Shown: positions 46,021 to 56,044, counted from the stretch's first letter. The stretch: 64,000 bases of DNA from Gammaproteobacteria bacterium MFB021 (GCA_000737985.1 JNVT01000105.1:1-64000), one strand, 5' to 3'. The notes: generated by a model not told the origin, from the sequence alone. Translations and numbers: made by a program.

Positions 46021-47619
46021 ATGGTAAAGGCCGCGGTTCAGGGAAGAAGAGCCCAACACGATGACCCGAGCGAGCGGCCACACTCTCGTGACACCGTGCC
46101 GCGAGGGCTCAATGCGCAGACCTCCTTGCCACGCCTGCGGCCGGTCGCCCCCGGGCGCGACCGGCGTGTCCTGTTCGTCACCACCGAAATCGCCGATTTC
46201 ATCAAGGCAGGTGGGCTTGGCGATGTCTCCGCGGCGCTGCCGCGTGCGCTGAAGCCGGGGTACGACGTGCGTGTGCTGATGCCCGGTTACCGGCAGATCC
46301 TGAGTGCTGGCAAGCCTATCGTAAAGGTGGCGCAGCTACCCGCCAGTCACGCCCTGCCGGCCTGCGAGATCGGGCGCTTGGTGTGCGATGACGGGCTGAT
46401 CGTGTACCTGGTGCTGTGCCCGTCACTCTACGATCGCGATGGCAACGCCTACGGTGACGACTTCGGCGTCGGCTGGGCCGATAATGACATCCGCTTCGCG
46501 CGTCTGGCCCTGGCCGCCGCCGAGATCGTCAACGATCCCACGCTGCTCGAGTGGCAGGTGGATCTTTTGCATCTCAACGACTGGGCCACCGGGCTCACTG
46601 CCGGTTATGTCCGCTGGCTCGGGCGGCGCTACGTGCCTTCGGTCTACACCATTCACAATCTTGCCTACCAGGGCGTGTTCGGGGCCGATCGCCTGGAGCC
46701 CCTTGGCATCCCGCCGAGCGCCTTCCACATCGATGGCGTCGAGTATTACGGTCAGCTCTCGTTCATGAAGACGGGGCTCTCCTACGCTTCCCACGTCACC
46801 ACCGTCAGCAACAACTACGCCCGCGAGATCACCACGCCGGAGTTCGGCTGCGGACTGGATGGCCTGCTCGCCAAGCGCGCGCTGGAGGGGCGGCTCAGCG
46901 GCCTGCTAAACGGTATCGATGATCGCTGGGATCCGCGCCACGATACCCATCTGGCGCCCAATTTCGGCATCAACGATTGGCATGGCAAGCGCGCCAACAC
47001 CCAGCGCGTGCGGCGCATGTTCGGCCTCGACCCGAGCGGCGGGCCGCTGTTTGCGGTGGTCTCCCGGCTGGTGGCCCAGAAGGGGCTCGATCTCACCTGC
47101 GAGATCGCCGACACCCTGGTCGGCGCCGGTGGACAGCTGGTGGTGATCGGGCGCGGTGAATATGCCATCGAGCAGTCGCTGGTGGCGTTAGCGGCGCGCT
47201 ATCCCGGCCAGATCGGGGTCAATATCGGTTTCGACGAGGGCGAGGCGCGCCAGATCTATGCCGGCAGTGACTTCCTGCTGATGCCGTCACGCTTCGAACC
47301 CTGTGGCTTGAGTCAACTCTACGCTCAGCGCTTCGGCTCGCTGCCGATCGCCCACCGTACCGGTGGTCTCGCCGACACCATCCAGGACGGCATCAACGGG
47401 TTGCTGTTCGACGAGATGACCCTGGAGGCGTATCGCGCCACGCTGCGCCGCGCCTTCGACCTGTTCCACGCCACTGACCTGTTCTACGCCATGCGCCGCG
47501 CCGCCATGGCAGGGCGCCTGCACTGGCGCCAGGCGGTGGTGCCTTATCGCCGGCTCTACGCCGAGCTGCTGGCGGAGACCACGCCCGCTAACGGCAGCTA
47601 CCACGGCAGCATCCGATGA
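46021..47619 (+). CDS. glgA: Glycogen synthase (GT5)
   Basis: 532 aa from ATG 46021, preceded by GGGAGG at about seven bases; the frame extends upstream to 45766 without protein-like content. After an N-terminal extension of about 45 residues comes the ADP-glucose motif KAGGLGDVSAALPRAL, then LLHLNDWATGL and, in the C-terminal Rossmann half, VSRLVAQKGLDL and SRFEPCGLSQLYAQRFGSLP with the catalytic Glu. It extends alpha-1,4-glucan from ADP-glucose. No glgC is in this window. It leads the long glycogen/trehalose operon and overlaps the next gene by 4 bp. Confidence 0.93.
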   Translation: MVKAAVQGRRAQHDDPSERPHSRDTVPRGLNAQTSLPRLRPVAPGRDRRVLFVTTEIADFIKAGGLGDVSAALPRALKPGYDVRVLMPGYRQILSAGKPIVKVAQLPASHALPACEIGRLVCDDGLIVYLVLCPSLYDRDGNAYGDDFGVGWADNDIRFARLALAAAEIVNDPTLLEWQVDLLHLNDWATGLTAGYVRWLGRRYVPSVYTIHNLAYQGVFGADRLEPLGIPPSAFHIDGVEYYGQLSFMKTGLSYASHVTTVSNNYAREITTPEFGCGLDGLLAKRALEGRLSGLLNGIDDRWDPRHDTHLAPNFGINDWHGKRANTQRVRRMFGLDPSGGPLFAVVSRLVAQKGLDLTCEIADTLVGAGGQLVVIGRGEYAIEQSLVALAARYPGQIGVNIGFDEGEARQIYAGSDFLLMPSRFEPCGLSQLYAQRFGSLPIAHRTGGLADTIQDGINGLLFDEMTLEAYRATLRRAFDLFHATDLFYAMRRAAMAGRLHWRQAVVPYRRLYAELLAETTPANGSYHGSIR

Positions 47620-48905
47620 GTGGCGTCGGAGGCGGTGCGACCTCTGCGGCCGCGGGCTACGATTTCGGTGCTCTGCGCTGGTGGCTGATGGCGTCGATGG
47701 CGCCGCCGCCGGGAGTACCCGACGACAGCGACTGGCGCTGGGACGACGGTGACTGGATGCGAGTACGCGGGGCGCGCCACCAAGGGGATCTGCCGCTCGC
47801 CTTCTACTGCCTCGATGCCGCCGAGTGGTACGCCTCGCGCTTCTCGCCGCCGCTGCGTTGGGACGCTCTGATCCAGGAGCTGGTGCCCTACGTGGCGGAT
47901 CTCGGCTTTACCCATGTCGCCTTCGATGCGGCACTGCTGGCCGAAGGTGATGCCACCATCCGCGGTGTGGTCGAAACCTGCCATATCGCGGGTGTCGGGG
48001 TGGTGGTGAGCCAGCCCATGGGCACGGCCCAGAGCCTAGAGCGCTGCCGTCGGCTGCACGTCGACGGCGTGTATACGCCGACCGACGAGGACCAGGCCGG
48101 CTGCTGCCGGCTATTCGTCGATGACGGTCGGGCCGATGTGGTCCTGGCTTTTCGGCCTGCCTGGCAGGCGGCGCTGAGCGACTATCTGGCGCGTCCGCCG
48201 CTGTCGCGCTGTCGCCATCACGCCCAGTGGGTCGCGGCGCTGACGCCAGCGTCCAGGGGGCGTGCGCTGCTGGCACAGATGCCGGCGCCGGGGGTGTCCC
48301 TGGGAACATGGCGCCAGTGCGTGCACGGTGACGCCTGGCAGCGTTTCGCCAACCTGCGGGCCGCGCTCGGCATGATGTGGGCGCTGCCCGGTGAAAAGTG
48401 GCTGGGGATGGGCGTCGAGCTGGGCCAGGTGCTGGCCGAGCACTTCCCCGAGGCGATCCACTGGCCGCTGCTGTTCGAGAGCCGGCACGCCGGCATGCTG
48501 CGACTGGTGGCCGATCTCAACCGGCTCTATGTCAACGAGCCGGCGCTGCAGATCCGCGACGACGGCGACAACGGCTTCGAATGGCTGGTGCCCGACGATG
48601 GCCACAACAGCGTGGTGGTATTCGCGCGGCATGCCGACAGCGGCCACGCGGCACTGATCTGCGTCAGCAATTTCCAGGCCTGCGTGCATCAGACCTATCG
48701 CTTCGGTGTCCCGGCGGGCGGGCGCTGGCGCGAGATCTTCAACAGCGACAGCGTCTTCTACGCCGGTAGCAACGTGGGCAACGGACGCACCCTCAGGGCC
48801 TGCCCCGAGCCCAGCCATGGCCAGGCGCAGTCGCTGACGCTGACGGTACCGCCGATGGCTACGCTCTTTCTACGCCATGAAGTCTGGCATGGAGATACCC
48901 CATGA
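47616..48905 (+). CDS. Catalytically stripped GlgB-like (GH13) protein in the glycogen operon
   Basis: 429 aa, with no close family I can name. Segments align by eye with the real branching enzyme of this operon (58430-60652): LIQELVPYVADLGFTHVAFD with [40 protein letters not shown] with the matching [20 protein letters not shown]; and FNSDSVFYAGSNVGNG with [16 protein letters not shown]. The N-terminal carbohydrate-binding domains are missing. Where GlgB has DGLRVDA, IAEEST and SHDEVVHG, this protein has DGVYTPT, LAFRPA and nothing comparable, so all three carboxylates are lost. It may bind glucan or other operon enzymes. It overlaps glgA and treZ by 4 bp each. Confidence 0.7.
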   Translation: MSGVGGGATSAAAGYDFGALRWWLMASMAPPPGVPDDSDWRWDDGDWMRVRGARHQGDLPLAFYCLDAAEWYASRFSPPLRWDALIQELVPYVADLGFTHVAFDAALLAEGDATIRGVVETCHIAGVGVVVSQPMGTAQSLERCRRLHVDGVYTPTDEDQAGCCRLFVDDGRADVVLAFRPAWQAALSDYLARPPLSRCRHHAQWVAALTPASRGRALLAQMPAPGVSLGTWRQCVHGDAWQRFANLRAALGMMWALPGEKWLGMGVELGQVLAEHFPEAIHWPLLFESRHAGMLRLVADLNRLYVNEPALQIRDDGDNGFEWLVPDDGHNSVVVFARHADSGHAALICVSNFQACVHQTYRFGVPAGGRWREIFNSDSVFYAGSNVGNGRTLRACPEPSHGQAQSLTLTVPPMATLFLRHEVWHGDTP

Positions 48906-50728
48906 GTATGCCATCAGCCTCGTCTGCGCCGGGCGCCCGTGGCGAAGCCTTTGCACCGCGCTACGGCGCTCACTACGACCCCGCGGGCGGCGTCTCCTTC
49001 CGGCTCTGGGCGCCGAGTGCCGTGCGGGTAATGCTGGAGTGCGAAGGGCAGGCGCCGGTCGCGATGGCACAGGCCGAGGCGGGGGAGTTCGTCGCCCGGC
49101 TCGACTGCCCGGTGGGCAGTGCCTACCGCTACCACGTCTTCGTCGCTGACGACGACACCGGGCTCGCGGTGCCCGACCCTGCGTCGCGGGCGCTGCGCGA
49201 CGGGGTCGACGGCTGGTCGCTGGTGGTCGACCCCGGCGCCTATGTCTGGCAGCAGCCGGACTGGCGCGGCCGCCCCTGGGAAGAGAGCGTGATCTACGAG
49301 GTGCATCTCGGCGCCATCGGCGGCATGGCCGGGCTCGAGCGACGGCTGCCGGCGCTGGTCGAGCTCGGGATCACGGCGATCGAACTGATGCCGCTGGCCG
49401 AGTGTCCGGGCACTCGCAACTGGGGCTACGACGGCGTGCAGCCCTACGCCGTGGCCTCCTACTACGGTACCCCGCAGGCGTTTCAGGCGCTGGTGGACAC
49501 CATCCACGCCCATGGTCTGATGGTGTTCGTCGACGTGGTCTACAACCACTTCGGGCCCGACGGCAACTTTCTGCCTCACTATGCCAAGGCGTTCTTTCGG
49601 GACGACGTCAGCACGCCGTGGGGCGCGGCGATCGATTTCCGGCGCCCTCAGGTGCGCCGCTTCTTCATCGACAATGCGCTGATGTGGCTGCTCGACTATC
49701 GCGTCGACGGCCTGCGCTTCGATGCCGTGCACGCCATCGGCGACCGCGGCTTCCTGCTCGAGATGGCCGCGACCCTGCGGACGCGGGCCGGCGGCGCGCG
49801 TCACGTGCATCTGATGCTGGAGAACGAGCACAACCAGGCGAGTCTGCTCGGCGGCGACGCCTACAGCGCCCAGTGGGCCGACGACTGGCACAACGTGATG
49901 CACGTGCTGCTGACCGGCGAGTCGCAGGGCTATTACGCCGATTTCGTCGGCGACGCCACGGCCAAGCTCGCCACCGCGATGGGCGAGGGATTCGTCTTCC
50001 AGGGGCAGGCCACGCGCAAGGGCGAGGCGCGCGGTGAGCCCAGCGCCGGGCTGGCGCCGACAGCCTTCATCGATTTTCTGCAGAATCATGACCAGATCGG
50101 CAACCGCGCCCTCGGCGAGCGTCTGAATCAGCTGGCCGATGCCGATGCGCTTGCCGCCGCCACGCTGCTGCTGCTGCTGTCACCCAAGATTCCGCTGCTG
50201 TTCATGGGCGAGGAGTGGGGCTCGCGGCGGCCTTTTCTGTTCTTCACCGACCATCGCGATGCGCTGGCCGATGCGGTGCGCGAGGGGCGCCGGCGCGAGT
50301 TCGCCGAGTTCGCTGCCTTCAAGGATCCGGCCCAGCGCGAGCGCATCCCCGATCCCAATGCCCAGAGCACCTTCACCGCTGCCTGTCTCGACATGGCCGA
50401 GGCCGAGCGTCCCGAGCATCGCGCTCAGCGCGAGCGCTTTGAAGCCTGGCTGGGGCTGCGCCATACCTGGGTGGTGCCGCGCCTGGCCGGTGCTCGGGCC
50501 CAGGACAGCGAGGTGATCGGTGGCGCAGCGGTGGATGCCTGCTGGCGGCTGGGAGACGGCAGTACCCTGCGTATCGCTATCAATTTGGGTACGGCCGCGG
50601 TGAGTCTCGCCGCGTCGGCGCCGCTGTTGGTCGCTTCGCACGCCGACGTGGCCGCGGCGCTGGGCGTGGGCCAACTGCCGCCGCGGCGCTGCGCGGTGTG
50701 GCTGGATGCCCAAGAGGTCACGCTATGA
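48902..50728 (+). CDS. treZ: Malto-oligosyltrehalose trehalohydrolase
   Basis: 608 aa GH13 enzyme. An N-terminal beta-sandwich (about residues 20-110) is followed by the barrel: VDVVYNHFGPDGN, the nucleophile Asp in DGLRFDAVHAIGD, the acid/base Glu in HLMLENEHNQ and FLQNHDQIGN with the third carboxylate. These are TreZ-type sequences. It cuts trehalose off maltooligosyl-trehalose made by TreY. It overlaps the preceding and following genes by 4 bp each. Confidence 0.93.
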   Translation: MSMPSASSAPGARGEAFAPRYGAHYDPAGGVSFRLWAPSAVRVMLECEGQAPVAMAQAEAGEFVARLDCPVGSAYRYHVFVADDDTGLAVPDPASRALRDGVDGWSLVVDPGAYVWQQPDWRGRPWEESVIYEVHLGAIGGMAGLERRLPALVELGITAIELMPLAECPGTRNWGYDGVQPYAVASYYGTPQAFQALVDTIHAHGLMVFVDVVYNHFGPDGNFLPHYAKAFFRDDVSTPWGAAIDFRRPQVRRFFIDNALMWLLDYRVDGLRFDAVHAIGDRGFLLEMAATLRTRAGGARHVHLMLENEHNQASLLGGDAYSAQWADDWHNVMHVLLTGESQGYYADFVGDATAKLATAMGEGFVFQGQATRKGEARGEPSAGLAPTAFIDFLQNHDQIGNRALGERLNQLADADALAAATLLLLLSPKIPLLFMGEEWGSRRPFLFFTDHRDALADAVREGRRREFAEFAAFKDPAQRERIPDPNAQSTFTAACLDMAEAERPEHRAQRERFEAWLGLRHTWVVPRLAGARAQDSEVIGGAAVDACWRLGDGSTLRIAINLGTAAVSLAASAPLLVASHADVAAALGVGQLPPRRCAVWLDAQEVTL

Positions 50729-52827
50729 GCGCGCACGCTACCGACGACGCGTCATTACGGACGCTGGCCGAAGCGGTCGGGCTGGTTCTCGCGTGGGAAG
50801 CCAGCGACGGCAGCCAACGCACGCTCGATGCCGCAAGCCAGCGCCAGATGTTGGCGCGGCTGGGGTGGCCGGCGGCAGATGCCAGCGAGGTGAGCGAGAG
50901 CCTCGCTCGCTGGCGTGAGCAGAGCGCGCCCTACACCTGGCCTGCGCTGCCGTCGCTGCTGATCGCCGATGCCGATGTGGCTTTCCCGGTGCCGCTCGTC
51001 CAGGCCGCAGGGCTCGGCTTCACCCTGCGCCTGGAGAGCGGCGAGACGCTCGGCGGCAAGCTCGATGCGGCGGGCTGCCTGCCGCCGATCGATGCCTGCG
51101 GCTACCACCGCCTGACCCTATCTGGTAGTAGCGGCGAGCGGCTCACGCGGACCCTGGCGGTAGCCCCTGCGCGCTGCTTCACGCCCGCCGACGTGCGCGC
51201 CGAGGGGGCTGCGGCACGGCTCTGGGGCGTGGCGGTGCAGCTCTATTCGCTCCGGCGCGAGGGCGACACGGGGATTGGCGATCTGCAAGCGCTCGACGAG
51301 CTGTGCGCCGGGCTTGCCGAGCAGGGCGCGGATGCGGTGGCCGTCAGCCCGATCCATGCCCTGTTCGCGGCCGACCCCCAGCGCTACAGCCCCTACGCCC
51401 CCTCCAGCCGGCTGTTCTACAACGTCTGGCACGCGGCCCCCGAGTGCATCTTCGATGCCGCCACCGTGGCCTGGGCGGCAGCGCCGGATCGCGCGGCGCT
51501 GGCCCAGCGCTCGCAGGCAGCGCTAATCGACTGGCCGGCCAGTGTCGCGCTCAAGCAGGCCCAGCTCGAGCGCCTTTACCATCATGTGATGGAAGCCGAG
51601 GAGGCCCAGCACTGGCAGGCGCAGTTCGAAGCCTTCTGCGAGCAGGGCGGAGAGGCGCTCGAGCGCCACTGTCGCTTCGAAGTGCTCCAGGCCGAAGCCC
51701 AGGAGCGCGACTGGCGACACTGGCCGTCGGCGTGGCGCGATCCGCGTAGCGCTGAGGTGGATGCCTTCGCCGATAGTCATGTCGAGGCGGTACGGTTTGC
51801 CGCTTTTATGCAGTGGCTGATGGCCGCCGGGCTCGAGCGGGTGCAGCAGCGGGCGTGCGAGGCCGGCATGGCGATCGGTCTGATCGCCGATCTGGCGGTG
51901 GGGGTCGACCCCTGCGGTAGCCAGGCGTGGAGTTTCACCGGTGAGCTGTTGACCGAGTTCAGCGTCGGTGCGCCACCGGATGCGTTCAACGCCCGTGGCC
52001 AGGACTGGGGCGTGGCGGCGTTCTCGCCGAGTGGGCTGGTGCACTCCGGCTATCAAGGCTTCATCGCCATGCTGCGGGCCGGCTTCGCCCATGCCGGCGG
52101 CCTGCGTATCGACCATATTCTGGGACTTTCGCGGCTGTGGCTGATCCCCCAGGGCGAACCCGCCGATCACGGCGCCTATCTGCGCTTTCCCCTCGACGAT
52201 CTGCTGCGACTGGTCTCACTCGAATCCTGGCGCCACCGGGCGATCGTGATCGGCGAGGATCTGGGCACGGTGGAGGCGGGGCTGCGCGACAAGCTCGCCA
52301 GCCGCGGGGTGCTGGGTATCGGCGTGCTCTGGTTCGAACGCGACGGCGACGACTTTCTGGCCGCCTCGGCGTGGCGTCAGGGCGTGCTGGCCACCACCAC
52401 CACCCATGATCTGCCGACGGTGGCTGGCTGGTGGCAGGGGCGTGATCTCGACTGGCGCGAACGGCTGGGGCTGTTCGGCGAGGGTGAGACCCGGGCGGCC
52501 CTCGATGCCGAGCGCCAGCGTGACCGGGCGCGGCTGGCCGTGGTCTGCGACATCGCCGAAACGGCCGCGCCGGCCACGGTGGTGGATGCCGCGCTCGGCC
52601 ACGTCGCCGCCACGCCGACCCCGCTGACCCTGCTGCCGCTGGAGGATCTGCTGGCACTGAGCGAGCAGCCCAATCTGCCCGGGACCGTGGATGAACACCC
52701 CAACTGGCGTCGCCGGCTACCGCTGCCGGTGGCGCAACTGGTGACGCAGGAAGCGTTGCGTCGCCGCCTGGCGCATATCCAAGACCTGCGCGGTCACGCC
52801 GGGTCTCGACAAGGAGTGTCATCATGA
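50725..52827 (+). CDS. malQ: 4-alpha-glucanotransferase (amylomaltase)
   Basis: 700 aa from ATG 50725, with AAGAGG at nine bases and an ATGA overlap with treZ. It is a GH77 enzyme: after an N-terminal extension come LWGVAVQLYSLRREGDTGIG and SPIHALFAADPQRYSPYAPS, the nucleophile Asp in GLRIDHILGLSRLW, the acid/base Glu in AIVIGEDLG, and TTTTHDLPTVAGWW. It moves glucan segments between chains, supplying substrates for TreY and recycling short oligosaccharides left by GlgX and TreZ. Confidence 0.93.
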   Translation: MSAHATDDASLRTLAEAVGLVLAWEASDGSQRTLDAASQRQMLARLGWPAADASEVSESLARWREQSAPYTWPALPSLLIADADVAFPVPLVQAAGLGFTLRLESGETLGGKLDAAGCLPPIDACGYHRLTLSGSSGERLTRTLAVAPARCFTPADVRAEGAAARLWGVAVQLYSLRREGDTGIGDLQALDELCAGLAEQGADAVAVSPIHALFAADPQRYSPYAPSSRLFYNVWHAAPECIFDAATVAWAAAPDRAALAQRSQAALIDWPASVALKQAQLERLYHHVMEAEEAQHWQAQFEAFCEQGGEALERHCRFEVLQAEAQERDWRHWPSAWRDPRSAEVDAFADSHVEAVRFAAFMQWLMAAGLERVQQRACEAGMAIGLIADLAVGVDPCGSQAWSFTGELLTEFSVGAPPDAFNARGQDWGVAAFSPSGLVHSGYQGFIAMLRAGFAHAGGLRIDHILGLSRLWLIPQGEPADHGAYLRFPLDDLLRLVSLESWRHRAIVIGEDLGTVEAGLRDKLASRGVLGIGVLWFERDGDDFLAASAWRQGVLATTTTHDLPTVAGWWQGRDLDWRERLGLFGEGETRAALDAERQRDRARLAVVCDIAETAAPATVVDAALGHVAATPTPLTLLPLEDLLALSEQPNLPGTVDEHPNWRRRLPLPVAQLVTQEALRRRLAHIQDLRGHAGSRQGVSS

Positions 52828-55481
52828 GACCGATTCGGGCCACGGTGCGGCTACAGCTGCACGCCGGGTTCGACTTTGCCGCCGCGCGCGCTCAGGTCGA
52901 CTACTACGCCGCGCTCGGCGTCAGCCACTACTATCTTTCACCGATTCTCACCTCGCGGCCCGGCTCGACCCACGGCTACGATGGCGTCGACCCGACCCGT
53001 ATCGACCCCGAGCTGGGCGGTGAAGCGGAGCTGGCGGCACTGGTCGAGGCACTGCATGCCCGTGGTATGGGGATCGTCGCTGACATCGTGCCCAACCATC
53101 TGGCGATCGGCGCGGACAACCCCTGGTGGCAGGACATGCTCGCCCGCGGCCGCGCCAGCGAGTTCGCCGACTGCTTCGACGTCGATTGGGGCCGCGCCGA
53201 TCTCGACGGCAAGCTGCTGCTGCCGCTGCTGGGTGAACGCTATGTCGACGTGCTCGCCGCGGGCGAGCTGACGCTTGACTGGTCGGCGGCGGCGCAGCGC
53301 TTCGAGGTGCGCTATCACGAGCACCGCTTTCCCATCGATCCGGCCCACAGCGCGGCACTGATCGCCCTGGGCGGGGCCGAGGCATCGGAACCCGACGCCG
53401 CCGAACCCGACGCGATCCAGGCGGCGCTGGCGGCGTTCGACAGTCGCCACGAGAGCGGCCGCGCGCGGCTGCATGGGCTGCTCGAACGCCAGGCCTATCG
53501 GCTGGCCTACTGGCGCAGCGCCAACGATGCGCTCAACTGGCGGCGCTTTTTCGATATCACCGAGCTGGCCGGGGTGCGCGTCGAGGATTCACGCGTCTTC
53601 GCGCTGTGCCACGACACCGTGCTGGGGCTGGTGGCGCGGGGCTGGATCGACGGCCTGCGCGTCGATCATATCGATGGCCTGGTCGATCCCCGCGGCTATG
53701 CGCGGCGTTTGCGCGAACGCCTGGGTGCCATCGCCGCCGAGCGCGGTGAGGCGCGCATCCCGCTCTACGTGGAGAAGATTCTCGCCGGCCACGAAGCGCT
53801 GCACAGCGACTGGGGTGTCGATGGCACCACCGGTTACGAGTTTCTCGACGTGGTTTCCGGCGTGCAGCACGACCCCGCGGGGGAGGCGCCGTTCACCACG
53901 CTGTGGCGCGAGGTGAGTGGACGCAGCGGCGACTTCGCCGCCGAAGTCGCCGCTGCCCGCAGCGAGATGCTGGCCGGCCCGCTATGCGCGGAGTTCGAGC
54001 GCTGTGTCGCCGCCCTCGGCGCCCTGGCACGCCAGCAGCCGGCCACGCGCGAGCTGAGCGAGTCTGCGCTGCGCCGCGTGCTCGGCGCGCTGGCGATTGG
54101 CTATCCGGTCTATCGCAGCTACGCCGATCGCCGCGGCCGCCCGCAGGCCGACGCTGCCGATTTCGAGCGCGCCCTCGAGAGCGCCCGCGTCCGGCTCAGT
54201 GCGGCCGACGCCGCCTGGCTGGCGACCCTCGACGACTGGCTCGGCGGGGTCGCTCCGGAGACGCTCGAGGCACCCGAGCAGGCACTGCGCCTGCGTGCCA
54301 TTGCCACCTTCCAGCAGCTCACCTCGCCGCTGGCGGCCAAGGCGGTGGAAGATACCGCCGGCTATCGCAGCGCGGTGCTTCTGTCGCGTAACGACGTTGG
54401 CTGCGAGGGGGCTCACTTCGCCTACCCGGTCTCGCAGCTGCATGCGGCCAACCGTACGCGCCTGACGCGCTTCCCGCACAGCCTGCTGGCCACCGCGACC
54501 CACGACCACAAGCGCGGTGAGGACGTGCGCGCACGCCTGGCCGCGCTGAGCGAGTGCCAGGATCTGATCCCTCGGCTGCGTGAACTCGCCGATGACCCGC
54601 GCCTGGGCGCGGGCGCGGCGGGTGTCGGCGGTGGGGATCGTCTGATGCTGTTACAGATCCTGCTGGCGGCCTGGCCCCTGGGTCTCGCGGCCGAAGACCG
54701 CGATGGCCTGGCGGCGTTTGCCGAGCGGGTGATGGCGTGGCAGCAGAAGGCGCTGCGCGAGGCCAAGCTGCATAGCCACTGGCTGGCCCCCGATGCGGCC
54801 TATGAGAAAGCCGCGGCGGCAGCGGTACAGCGCGCCCTGGAGGGCGGCGAGCTGACCCGCGAACTGGCAGCGTTGGCGGCGGCGCTCGACCTGCCCGGGG
54901 CGATCAATGGCCTGGCCCAGTGTGCGCTCAAGCTGTGTGCCCCGGGGGTGCCGGATCTCTATCAGGGCACCGAGTTCTGGGATCAGTCGCTGGTCGACCC
55001 GGACAATCGCCGCCCGGTGGATATGCCCGCGCGGCGCGTGGCGCTCGACGCTGATGCCACGCCGGCGGCGGCCTGGACGCGGTGGCGCGACGGCGCGGTC
55101 AAGCAGGCGCTGATCCGGCGCCTGCTGGCACTGCGCGCCGAGTGGCCGGCGCTGTTTCTCGACGGCGACTATGTGCCTCTCGGGGTCACCGGCCAGTGCG
55201 CCGAGCATGTCATCGCGCTGGCCCGGCGCAGCGCTGATGCCACCCTGGTGCTGGTGGTGCCGCGCCTGCCGCGGGCGCTGCTGGGCGTGGCCGATGGCAC
55301 GACTCTGGGGTGGGGAGATACCCGCGTCGAACTCGCCGCGCTGGGGCTCGAAGGTGCCGGGGTGGCGTGTCTGACCGCGACCTCCGCGCCCGCCGATGGT
55401 CTGGCGCTTTCGACCCATCTGGCCGATTTCCCCTGCGGCGCCTGGCTGTGGCGTGACGTGTCGACATCTGCAACGCCATGA
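52824..55481 (+). CDS. treY: Malto-oligosyltrehalose synthase
   Basis: 885 aa GH13 isomerase. The N-terminus TVRLQLHAGFDFAAARAQVD and YLSPILTSRPGSTHGYDGVD are hallmarks of TreY. Catalytic residues fall in DGLRVDHIDGLVDP (nucleophile Asp), IPLYVEKIL (Glu) and TATHDHKRGEDVRARL (Asp). It turns the reducing end of a glucan into a trehalose unit. With TreZ it gives trehalose from glycogen, a compatible solute fitting a halophile. It overlaps malQ by 4 bp. Confidence 0.95.
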   Translation: MRPIRATVRLQLHAGFDFAAARAQVDYYAALGVSHYYLSPILTSRPGSTHGYDGVDPTRIDPELGGEAELAALVEALHARGMGIVADIVPNHLAIGADNPWWQDMLARGRASEFADCFDVDWGRADLDGKLLLPLLGERYVDVLAAGELTLDWSAAAQRFEVRYHEHRFPIDPAHSAALIALGGAEASEPDAAEPDAIQAALAAFDSRHESGRARLHGLLERQAYRLAYWRSANDALNWRRFFDITELAGVRVEDSRVFALCHDTVLGLVARGWIDGLRVDHIDGLVDPRGYARRLRERLGAIAAERGEARIPLYVEKILAGHEALHSDWGVDGTTGYEFLDVVSGVQHDPAGEAPFTTLWREVSGRSGDFAAEVAAARSEMLAGPLCAEFERCVAALGALARQQPATRELSESALRRVLGALAIGYPVYRSYADRRGRPQADAADFERALESARVRLSAADAAWLATLDDWLGGVAPETLEAPEQALRLRAIATFQQLTSPLAAKAVEDTAGYRSAVLLSRNDVGCEGAHFAYPVSQLHAANRTRLTRFPHSLLATATHDHKRGEDVRARLAALSECQDLIPRLRELADDPRLGAGAAGVGGGDRLMLLQILLAAWPLGLAAEDRDGLAAFAERVMAWQQKALREAKLHSHWLAPDAAYEKAAAAAVQRALEGGELTRELAALAAALDLPGAINGLAQCALKLCAPGVPDLYQGTEFWDQSLVDPDNRRPVDMPARRVALDADATPAAAWTRWRDGAVKQALIRRLLALRAEWPALFLDGDYVPLGVTGQCAEHVIALARRSADATLVLVVPRLPRALLGVADGTTLGWGDTRVELAALGLEGAGVACLTATSAPADGLALSTHLADFPCGAWLWRDVSTSATP

Positions 55482-55597
55482 GGGCGGCCCCTTGTGTCAG
55501 AGCCGCTACGCTTGAAGAGCGGGTCGGCCACCGACCCATGGTCACTGGGAGGCAGGGATCGCCTCATTTTAGTCAATTCGTTTAGGGAGAGATCGTC

Positions 55598-56044
55598 ATG
55601 AGCAATCGCGAGCAGAGAGTCAGAATGCTGGCCTACCGGATCTGGGAGTCGGAAGGACGCCCGGAGGGTCAGGAGGCGCGTCACTGGGCCATGGCCGAGC
55701 GCATCGTCGAGGCCGAGAACGCGCGCGAAGAGGAGCAGGAGTGGGAGCCGGCGCATGACGAGTCGCCCATCTTCGAGGGCGAAGAGCTGCCGTTGGAAGC
55801 GGACGAGCAGGGTATCGACGAGCAGCGCCTGCCGCTGGACGACCCCGAGACCGAAGCGCTGAAGGAGGAGGACACCGGCGTCGAGGTGCATCCGGTTCAG
55901 CCGCCGGCGAAGCCCGCGCCGCGCAAGCCTAGCGCCAAGAAGCCCGCAGCCAAGAAGCCCGCAGCCAAGTCGGCGTCCGATGCCTCGGCCAAGCCCAAGA
56001 CGCCGCGCGCGCGCAAGCCACGCAAGCCCGACGACGGCGCCTGA
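55598..56044 (+). CDS. DUF2934 protein with Lys/Pro/Ala-rich tail
   Basis: 148 aa. Residues 1-45 match the DUF2934 pattern (RVRMLAYRIWESEGRPEGQE, then ARHWAMAERIV). The middle is highly acidic (EEQEWEPAHDESPIFEGEE) and the tail is basic and repetitive (SAKKPAAKKPAAK, then KPKTPRARKPRKP), resembling histone-H1-like proteins. AGGGAGAG lies upstream of ATG 55598. DUF2934 proteins of unknown function often accompany glycogen/trehalose genes. A GGGTCGG / CCGACCC hairpin (55521-55537) in the 116-bp gap before it could separate expression from treY. Confidence 0.85.
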   Translation: MSNREQRVRMLAYRIWESEGRPEGQEARHWAMAERIVEAENAREEEQEWEPAHDESPIFEGEELPLEADEQGIDEQRLPLDDPETEALKEEDTGVEVHPVQPPAKPAPRKPSAKKPAAKKPAAKSASDASAKPKTPRARKPRKPDDGA

